Origin: DATHTS01 sp041940425 | GTDB taxonomy: Bacteria > Acidobacteriota > Blastocatellia > Pyrinomonadales > Pyrinomonadaceae | Direction: 5' to 3' | DNA length: 64,000 bases | Assembly: GCA_041940425.1 (NCBI GenBank) | Contig: JBGTSF010000009.1 | Location: 1-64,000 of the forward strand | Shown here: positions 58,378-64,000 of the stretch, in pieces | How the letters are laid out: each line of letters begins with the position of its first letter | Position numbering within the stretch: the stretch's first letter is position 1 | Made by a program: the position numbers and the translations under genes | Notes under the pieces: model-generated | Database searches by the model: none | The model's input: only the letters and a program-made list of their open reading frames with translations | What the model was told of the DNA's origin: nothing

Positions 58378-59205
58378 ATGCAATGGAGAAACCGGCGGCA
58401 GAGTGAGAACGTCGAAGACCGCCGCGGAATGGGCGGCAAGGGCATCGCGGTCGGCGGCGGCGGAATCGGGATTTTGGTTCTCGCGCTCGTCATATACCTG
58501 TGCGGCGGTGATCCGCGCCAACTGCTCGAAAATCTGCCGACGCAGACCGAACAGCAACAGCAGCAGCCGCAAAATCCCGGTCAAACGCGCGATGACAACG
58601 AACAGTTCGCGCGGGTCGTGCTTGCCGATACGGAAGACGTCTGGAACACCGTTCTGCCTCAGCAGGCGGGCAGACGTTACAGCGAACCGAAACTCGTTCT
58701 GTTCACCGATCAGGTTACTTCCGCCTGCGGTTTTGCGAGCGCGGCGATGGGACCTTTCTACTGTCCGGGCGATCAGAAACTCTATCTCGATTTCGCGTTT
58801 TTCCGCGAACTCAAAAACGAATTCAATGCGCCCGGCGATTTCGCGCAAGCCTATGTTATCGCGCACGAGGTCGGGCATCACGTCCAGAATCTCATGGGAA
58901 CGATGGACAAAGTTCACCGCGCCGGAAACTCGAACGAAATGTCGGTTCGCCTCGAACTGCAAGCTGATTGCTATGCGGGAATTTACGCCAACTACGCGCA
59001 GAAAAAAGGAATCTTAGATGCGGGCGATGCCGAAGAAGCGATCCGCGCCGCCGGAGCGGTCGGCGACGATTCGATCCAGCGCAACACGCAGGGCTACGTC
59101 GTGCCGGATTCGTTCACGCACGGCTCTTCACAGCAAAGAATCGAATGGTTTGCCAGAGGTTTCAAATCCGGCGATATGCGCCAGTGCAACACTTTCGGAA
59201 GATAG
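58378..59205 (+). CDS. YpfJ-like neutral zinc metallopeptidase (KPN_02809 family)
   Basis: The protein has 275 residues. A glycine-rich N-terminus and one TM helix (IGILVLALVIYLCGG) anchor it, followed by a Gln-rich spacer and a catalytic domain with HEVGHH (His163, Glu164, His167) and RLELQADCYAG, the family's third-ligand segment. The start has the ribosome site GGAAGGGAG. The substrate is unknown. A palindromic element follows the stop. Confidence 0.92.
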   Translation: MQWRNRRQSENVEDRRGMGGKGIAVGGGGIGILVLALVIYLCGGDPRQLLENLPTQTEQQQQQPQNPGQTRDDNEQFARVVLADTEDVWNTVLPQQAGRRYSEPKLVLFTDQVTSACGFASAAMGPFYCPGDQKLYLDFAFFRELKNEFNAPGDFAQAYVIAHEVGHHVQNLMGTMDKVHRAGNSNEMSVRLELQADCYAGIYANYAQKKGILDAGDAEEAIRAAGAVGDDSIQRNTQGYVVPDSFTHGSSQQRIEWFARGFKSGDMRQCNTFGR

Positions 59206-59211
59206 GAAATC

Positions 59212-59288
59212 AGCCACGAACAGACACGAAAATGCACGAAAAATAAACCGAAAATTTATTTCGTGTTCTTTCGTGTTTGTTCGTGGCT
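59212..59288. repeat. Palindromic element (ccacgaacagacacgaa type)
   Basis: The left arm cagccacgaacagacacgaa is mirrored by the right arm ttcgtgtttgttcgtggctg. It occupies the whole gap between two convergent genes. Confidence 0.88.
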
Positions 59289-59292
59289 GATT

Positions 59293-59823
59293 TTATTTGC
59301 TGATCGGCTGGAACGGTTTGCCGTAAAGTTCCTGATAAACCCAACCTAAAAATCTGACTTCCGCCGTGCAGAGAGATTCGATCCAACTGCTTGTTAAGTA
59401 AAGTTTTCGTTCATTAGCGGTCGGAATTTTTTCCGCTTGCGCAACGTGCGATTCGCCCGGATTCAATTTGTAATCGGCGGCAATATCTTCGTTGGTTTGC
59501 TTGGCTTCGCCGAGCGCTTCGAGAAGCTCGGTGATCCATTTTTGCAGTTTCGCTTCCGTGTTGTTTTCGCCGAGCGCGTGAAAAACGCCGATGGCGAAAC
59601 GCGATTCGGCGTTTTCGAAGTCGTAAGTTTCGACTCCGGCGGTTTTGTCTTCCGCATACTTCCACTGAAAAAGCTCCTCGACGTGCGGATGACGGACGAG
59701 ATTGACGCGGCTGTCATTGTTGATAAACCATTCGAGCAGATCGGCGAGCGATTTTATATCAATGTCATTGCTTGCCGACATACGAAGTTTCGGCGGCTGG
59801 TTTTCCTGTTGTGCTTGTGCCAT
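59293..59823 (-). CDS. Hypothetical protein, 176 aa
   Basis: I do not recognise this protein. It is soluble, acidic, mostly helical, with no signal peptide. Visible segments are a conserved-looking core (ESRFAIGVFHALGENNTEAKL) and ASNDIDIKSLADLLEWFINN. It lies 15 nt downstream of galE on the same strand and could be co-transcribed with the galE-capD genes. Function unknown. Confidence 0.65.
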   Translation of the reverse strand: MAQAQQENQPPKLRMSASNDIDIKSLADLLEWFINNDSRVNLVRHPHVEELFQWKYAEDKTAGVETYDFENAESRFAIGVFHALGENNTEAKLQKWITELLEALGEAKQTNEDIAADYKLNPGESHVAQAEKIPTANERKLYLTSSWIESLCTAEVRFLGWVYQELYGKPFQPISK

Positions 59824-59837
59824 AAAAAATTTTCTTT

Positions 59838-60818
59838 TTAATCATACCCTTTCGGGTTCGCTTCGTGCCACTTCCACGCCGATTCGATGATTTTTTCGAT
59901 TTCGGGAAACTGCGGCTGCCAGCCTAAAACTTCGCGCGCTTTCGCGGCATCGGCAACCAGACGCGACGGATCGCCCGCGCGGCGCGGCGCGATTTCGGCT
60001 TTGATCTCTTTGCCCGTAACTGTTCGCGCGGCTTCGATGACCTGTTTGACCGAATAGCCCGCGCCGTTTCCCAAATTTATAAATTCCGACGCGCCGCCTT
60101 TTCGCAGATGTTCGAGTGCGAGAAGATGCGCCTGACTCAGATCGGAAATATGTATGTAGTCTCTTACGGCAGTGCCGTCGGGTGTCGGGTAATCGTCGCC
60201 GAAGATCGAAATCGAATCGCGCCGACCTTGCGCGGCAAAAAGAACGAGCGGGATCAGATGCGTTTCGGGATCGTGATGCTCGCCGCAACTGCCGCTTGCG
60301 CCGCAGGCGTTAAAATATCTTAAAGAGACGAATTTCAAACCGTAAGCCGCATCGTAATCCTGCAAAACTTTTTCGACCATAAACTTCGTCATCCCGTAAG
60401 GATTGACCGGATTTTGCGGATGACGTTCGTCAATCGGTATATATTGCGGCTCGCCGTAGGTCGCGCAGGTCGAAGAGAAGATAAATTTCCTGACATCGTT
60501 TTCAATCAAAACATCAAGCAGATTTAATGTCTGAACAAAATTATTTTCGTAATATTTCCGCGGCTCTTCGACCGATTCGCCGACATATGCAAAGGCGGAA
60601 AAATGCATACAGGCTTCGATCCGGTGTTCGCTTAAAATTTTTCGGACCAATTCTTTGTCGCCGATGTTTCCCTCGTAAAACGGAACGCTTTCGTTAACCG
60701 CATTTCGATGCCCGTAAACGAGATTGTCAATAACGACGACCGTTTCGCCCTGTTTAATTAAATCTTCGACGGCGACGCTTCCGATATACCCCGCGCCGCC
60801 CGTTATTAAAACTGCCAT
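59838..60818 (-). CDS. galE: UDP-glucose 4-epimerase
   Basis: The protein has 326 residues. The NAD-binding GGAGYIGS motif, the FSSTCATYGEP segment and the catalytic Tyr-x-x-x-Lys in NPYGMTKFMVEK are present, followed by ALRYFNACGAS-type and VRDYIHISDL stretches typical of GalE. It interconverts UDP-glucose and UDP-galactose for glycan synthesis. It is 15 nt downstream of the CapD-type gene, so they form an operon. Confidence 0.93.
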   Translation of the reverse strand: MAVLITGGAGYIGSVAVEDLIKQGETVVVIDNLVYGHRNAVNESVPFYEGNIGDKELVRKILSEHRIEACMHFSAFAYVGESVEEPRKYYENNFVQTLNLLDVLIENDVRKFIFSSTCATYGEPQYIPIDERHPQNPVNPYGMTKFMVEKVLQDYDAAYGLKFVSLRYFNACGASGSCGEHHDPETHLIPLVLFAAQGRRDSISIFGDDYPTPDGTAVRDYIHISDLSQAHLLALEHLRKGGASEFINLGNGAGYSVKQVIEAARTVTGKEIKAEIAPRRAGDPSRLVADAAKAREVLGWQPQFPEIEKIIESAWKWHEANPKGYD

Positions 60819-60833
60819 ATTTTTTGAAATTGA

Positions 60834-62813
60834 TTATTTTTCCGCCAAACCGAGATTTTGCGCCGGCGTGTAATATTTTTGGTTTTCGGTTGTTGCGGTT
60901 TCGATTATCGAAGTTTTTTCCTGTTCGGAGACGGTCGCTTCGGGCAGAAAATGATTGAACAGCGCGCGGATTTTCGCTTCGTCCGATTCGGCGACCGCCT
61001 GCGCGAAATTGCTGACGATGTTTGAAACTTCTTCGCTCGAATAGGTGGCGATCCTGCCGATATAGATTTTCGGATGTTTTGTCTTTAAGAGATTTTCGCC
61101 CGTGATTTCCAGCTCCTCGAAAAGTTTTTCGCCTTTGCGGATGCCCGTAAATTTGATCTCGATGTCCTCGTAAGGTTCAAGACCGGAAAGCCGGATCATA
61201 TCTTCCGCCAGATCCAGAATCCTGACCGGCTCGCCCATATCGAGAATAAAAATCTCGTTTCCTTCGCCGAGTGCGCCCGCCTGCATTACGAGCTGCGAGG
61301 CTTCGGGAATCGTCATAAAGTAGCGCGTCATTTCCCTGTCCGTCACGGTGATCGGCTCGCCTTTTAAAATCTGTTCGCGGAAGATCGGCACGACCGACCC
61401 GGCGGAACCGAGAACGTTTCCGAAACGCACCGCCATATATTTTGTCGGGTAAATCTGATTCAGGTTTTGCAGAACGATCTCCGCGATGCGTTTTGACGCG
61501 CCCATTACGGAAGTCGGATTGACGGCTTTGTCGGTCGAGATCAAAACGAAACTTTTCGTGCCGAACTCTCCGGCAAGTTCGCCGATCAACTTCGTTGCAA
61601 AGACGTTGTTTTTAACCGCTTCGACCGCATTTATTTCCATCAGCGGAACGTGCTTGTGCGCGGCGGCATGGAAAATAACTTCCGGTTTGTATTTTTCAAA
61701 AACCTCGCGCATTCTCGCTTCGTCGCAAATGTCGGCGAGAACCGGAACATACTGCGCGGCGGAAAAATTTCCGGCAAGCTCGCGTTCGATTTGAAACAGG
61801 GCGAATTCGGCGCGTTCGATAAGAACGAGCAGTTTCGGCTCGAAAGCGGCAATCTGGCGGACGAGTTCCGAACCGATCGAGCCGCCCGCCCCTGTTACAA
61901 TTACGACTTTTCTATTTAAAAACTCTTGAAGATTCCGGCTGTCGAGCTGCACCGGATCGCGCCCCAGAAGGTCTTCGATCTGCACGTCGCGCAGACGGCT
62001 GACCGACACGCGCCCCTGCGCGATCTCATTCAGACTGGGAACGATCTGCGCCCGCACGGGAATCGCGCGGCAGATATTCAAGATACGGCGAATCTCTTTG
62101 CCGCTCGCCGCGTCTATGGCGATGACGATCTGTTCGATATTAAATTCGTCAACCAGACGCGCCAGATCGTCGGTCGTGCCGAGAACCTTTATGCCGCCGA
62201 CGCTGCCGCCTTTTTTATGCCGGTCGTCGTCAACAAAACCCCGGACGATAAGTTCCGAATCGGCGCGTCCCAGAACTTCCTTGACGATCGTCGCGCCGAT
62301 CCTGCCCGCGCCGACGACCAGAGTGTTTTTCGGTTTGGCGCGCCGCCGTCCCGAAGTAAATTTTCCCTTTTCGCTCAATTCATAAACAAACCGGCGCAGA
62401 ACGCGCAGGGAAAGCAAGCCGGAAAAAGCGAAAATCGCGTCCATTAAAATTACCGAAAGCGGAACTTGCCAGCGGATAAATCTGTCGGGCGAAAGCAAAA
62501 GGCGCACCAGCGCGAGAATCGCGCCGGAGATCAGAGCGGCTTTCAGGAAAGCCTTGATGTCTTCGAGGCTGACGTAACGCCAGATGATCGAATACGCGCC
62601 GACCAGAAAGAGCGCGGCAAATTGGACGAGAACGACAAACGGCAGTTGGTTGAGCGCGTTATCGAGATTGTATTCGTTTAACTGAAAATCGAAACGCAGA
62701 AGATAGGCGAGAAAAAACGCGCCGCAAAGGATCGCCACGTCCGCCATAAACTGCACCGGGCGGCGCAAGAACCAAAGTCTGTCTTCCGTAATTTGTTTCG
62801 GGTTTTCGGACAT
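60834..62813 (-). CDS. CapD/WbpM/PglF-type nucleotide-sugar dehydratase
   Basis: The protein has 659 residues. Four N-terminal TM helices (about 25-140) are followed by a first Rossmann domain (VVGAGRIGATIV) and a C-terminal SDR dehydratase (VTGAGGSIGSELVRQ, STDKAVNPTSVMGASKR with the catalytic lysine, VRFGNVLGSAGSVVP). The family makes UDP-4-keto-6-deoxy-hexosamine from UDP-GlcNAc, a first step toward bacillosamine or QuiNAc. It is the first gene of a galE-containing operon and divergent from the export gene. The KxxxY-type active site is not separately resolved here. Confidence 0.92.
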   Translation of the reverse strand: MSENPKQITEDRLWFLRRPVQFMADVAILCGAFFLAYLLRFDFQLNEYNLDNALNQLPFVVLVQFAALFLVGAYSIIWRYVSLEDIKAFLKAALISGAILALVRLLLSPDRFIRWQVPLSVILMDAIFAFSGLLSLRVLRRFVYELSEKGKFTSGRRRAKPKNTLVVGAGRIGATIVKEVLGRADSELIVRGFVDDDRHKKGGSVGGIKVLGTTDDLARLVDEFNIEQIVIAIDAASGKEIRRILNICRAIPVRAQIVPSLNEIAQGRVSVSRLRDVQIEDLLGRDPVQLDSRNLQEFLNRKVVIVTGAGGSIGSELVRQIAAFEPKLLVLIERAEFALFQIERELAGNFSAAQYVPVLADICDEARMREVFEKYKPEVIFHAAAHKHVPLMEINAVEAVKNNVFATKLIGELAGEFGTKSFVLISTDKAVNPTSVMGASKRIAEIVLQNLNQIYPTKYMAVRFGNVLGSAGSVVPIFREQILKGEPITVTDREMTRYFMTIPEASQLVMQAGALGEGNEIFILDMGEPVRILDLAEDMIRLSGLEPYEDIEIKFTGIRKGEKLFEELEITGENLLKTKHPKIYIGRIATYSSEEVSNIVSNFAQAVAESDEAKIRALFNHFLPEATVSEQEKTSIIETATTENQKYYTPAQNLGLAEK

Positions 62814-62971
62814 TTGTTGATAAAAAACGGTTGTTATTTGAAGTTACCCGCTTGAGGGCGAGCGTGTCAACCGATAAATAATGCAACCGGATTAATAAAA
62901 GGTTGAATCAAAACCGTTTGTAAGATATTCTAGCTTGGTTAAAATTCACGCATTTAAGATAGAGGGCTGTT

Positions 62972-63970
62972 ATGAAATTAAATTTTACACTCGTTTTTAT
63001 TCTTTTATCCGGTCTGCTCCAAACCGCTTTTGGTCAGCAAGTAACCGTTCGTCCCGAAGAAGCGCGGGCTTATCTGATTGGTCCGGGCGATAAGGTTGTC
63101 GGAAAAGCTATGGGCGAAACCGAAGATTTTAACTTCGAGGCAATTGTTGACGACGACGGGAAAATTCAGATTCCGTATTCCGACGACGGGATTATGGCGA
63201 AATGCCTGTCGGAAAAAGATTTGCGCTCGAAAGTTTCCGATGTCTGGTCGAAATATCTGCGAAACCCGCAAATTTCGGTGCAGGTAACGGAACGCAAAAG
63301 CCGTCCGCCCGTTACCATCTACGGCGAAGTGAAAGAACAACAGCAGATCGAACTGCGGCGCGAAACCAGACTTCTCGAACTGATCTCGTTTGCCGGCGGC
63401 GTAACCGAAGAAGCGGGCGGTCTGATACAGGTTTTCCGCACGCGCCCGCCGCTGTGCAGTGACGCGAACGAAGAAAATATGTGGAAAGCCGAAGGCGGCG
63501 ACGGTTTGGAAGTTCCGTCCCGATTGTATAGCTTAAACAGCGTCAAACAGGGACGCGAGGAGGCGAATCCGCTTATATTGCCGGGCGATATTATCGTCGT
63601 GCAAAAAGCCGCGCCGGTTTATTTTACGGGCGAAGTCCGCAATCCGACCGGCGTTTATATCAAAAATGGCAGTTTATCGCTTTCACAGGCTTTAGCGATG
63701 GTCGGCGGACCGAACCGGGAAGCGAGAACAAAAGAGATCACGATTCGCCGTTTGAAATCAAATTCCAGTGGTTATGAAGTCATTACGGTAAATTATGAGG
63801 CGATTAAAAAAGGCGAGCAGAAAGACGTAATGCTTGAACCATACGATATTATCGAAGTTGATAAGGCTAAAAAGAGCATTATGCAAACTATTATCGAGGT
63901 TGCCATCGGTGCGGCAAAATCAGTCCCCGGAACATTCGCTACCGGACTGCCGACGAGAATTTTGTACTAA
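62972..63970 (+). CDS. Polysaccharide export protein (Wza-like, SLBB domains)
   Basis: The protein has 332 residues. The signal peptide (FILLSGLLQTAFGQQ) is followed by a Poly_export domain (YLIGPGDKVVGKAM, GKIQIPY) and two SLBB-like beta-grasp units (VTIYGEVKEQQQIELRR; VYFTGEVRNPTGVYI). No lipobox is seen. It ends with a C-terminal helix that may contribute to an outer-membrane ring. It exports the glycan made by the neighbouring genes. The gap to the divergent CapD-type gene holds a shared promoter region; the ribosome site is GAGGG. Confidence 0.9.
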   Translation: MKLNFTLVFILLSGLLQTAFGQQVTVRPEEARAYLIGPGDKVVGKAMGETEDFNFEAIVDDDGKIQIPYSDDGIMAKCLSEKDLRSKVSDVWSKYLRNPQISVQVTERKSRPPVTIYGEVKEQQQIELRRETRLLELISFAGGVTEEAGGLIQVFRTRPPLCSDANEENMWKAEGGDGLEVPSRLYSLNSVKQGREEANPLILPGDIIVVQKAAPVYFTGEVRNPTGVYIKNGSLSLSQALAMVGGPNREARTKEITIRRLKSNSSGYEVITVNYEAIKKGEQKDVMLEPYDIIEVDKAKKSIMQTIIEVAIGAAKSVPGTFATGLPTRILY

Positions 63971-64000
63971 ATCAATCCGAATCAAGCGCAAAAATCGAAT

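Noticed and set aside
1..64000. tRNA, rRNA, transposase or integrase genes
   Set aside because: No cloverleaf-like stretch, rRNA signature or DDE/tyrosine-recombinase motif was recognised on either strand, though a search by eye can miss a tRNA.

Overview
The window looks like a chromosomal piece of an Acidobacteriota genome, probably class Blastocatellia (Pyrinomonadaceae-like). This placement is inferred from gene content: two Oar-type TonB-dependent receptors with a carboxypeptidase-regulatory domain, an MqnE-type (futalosine) menaquinone gene, paired Uma2-family nucleases, PME-PL10 and DUF4861-GH105 multidomain pectinases, and arsenosugar-type accessory proteins. No rRNA, tRNA, CRISPR array, prophage or insertion sequence was recognised.

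Layout. 1-11.9 kb is a pectin-utilisation operon read on the minus strand: TonB receptor, pectin methylesterase fused to pectate lyase PL10, GH28 polygalacturonase, CE12 acetylesterase, a DUF4861-GH105 protein, and last a FadR-type GntR regulator. A perfect palindrome of FadR-operator shape lies exactly between the -35 and -10 of the receptor promoter, so the regulator probably controls its own operon. 12.2-20.9 kb is an accessory stretch: mqnE with two decayed copies of its 5' end upstream, separated by a Uma2 cassette and a RelE-type toxin-antitoxin pair; a second Uma2; a DUF790 nuclease with a membrane protein; and a subtilase. 21-25.8 kb holds DUF2085, GlpX, a 7Fe ferredoxin and a TonB receptor, plus a candidate small RNA. 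25.8-38.3 kb is a plus-strand cell-surface polysaccharide cluster: UDP-GlcNAc epimerase, a deacetylase-GT2 fusion, aminotransferase, Gfo/Idh/MocA oxidoreductase, hexapeptide acetyltransferase, two FAD oxidoreductases, a second deacetylase and a membrane glycosyltransferase. 38.4-41.7 kb has arsenosugar-type genes, a GNAT and a GT4. 41.8-59.8 kb is mixed housekeeping and secreted proteins: an Oar-like receptor, a PilZ-like protein, a VanX-type dipeptidase, a cyclase, peptide deformylase, an MFS transporter, YacG, a site-2 protease, HU and a YpfJ-like peptidase. 59.8-64 kb returns to polysaccharide genes: GalE, a CapD/WbpM-type dehydratase and a Wza-type export protein.

The most unusual content is repeat structure rather than any one gene. 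More than a dozen short intergenic palindromes of about 60-140 bp are built from 7-, 9- or 10-nt words. They sit directly against stop codons, supply C-terminal tails and stop codons to neighbouring genes, and in at least one case have entered a reading frame without breaking it. Two separate arrays of strictly 21-nt-spaced degenerate units, each with a small dyad whose stem sequence differs between loci, lie immediately upstream of plus-strand genes. I could not connect these elements to any family I know; they are the best candidates for something undescribed.
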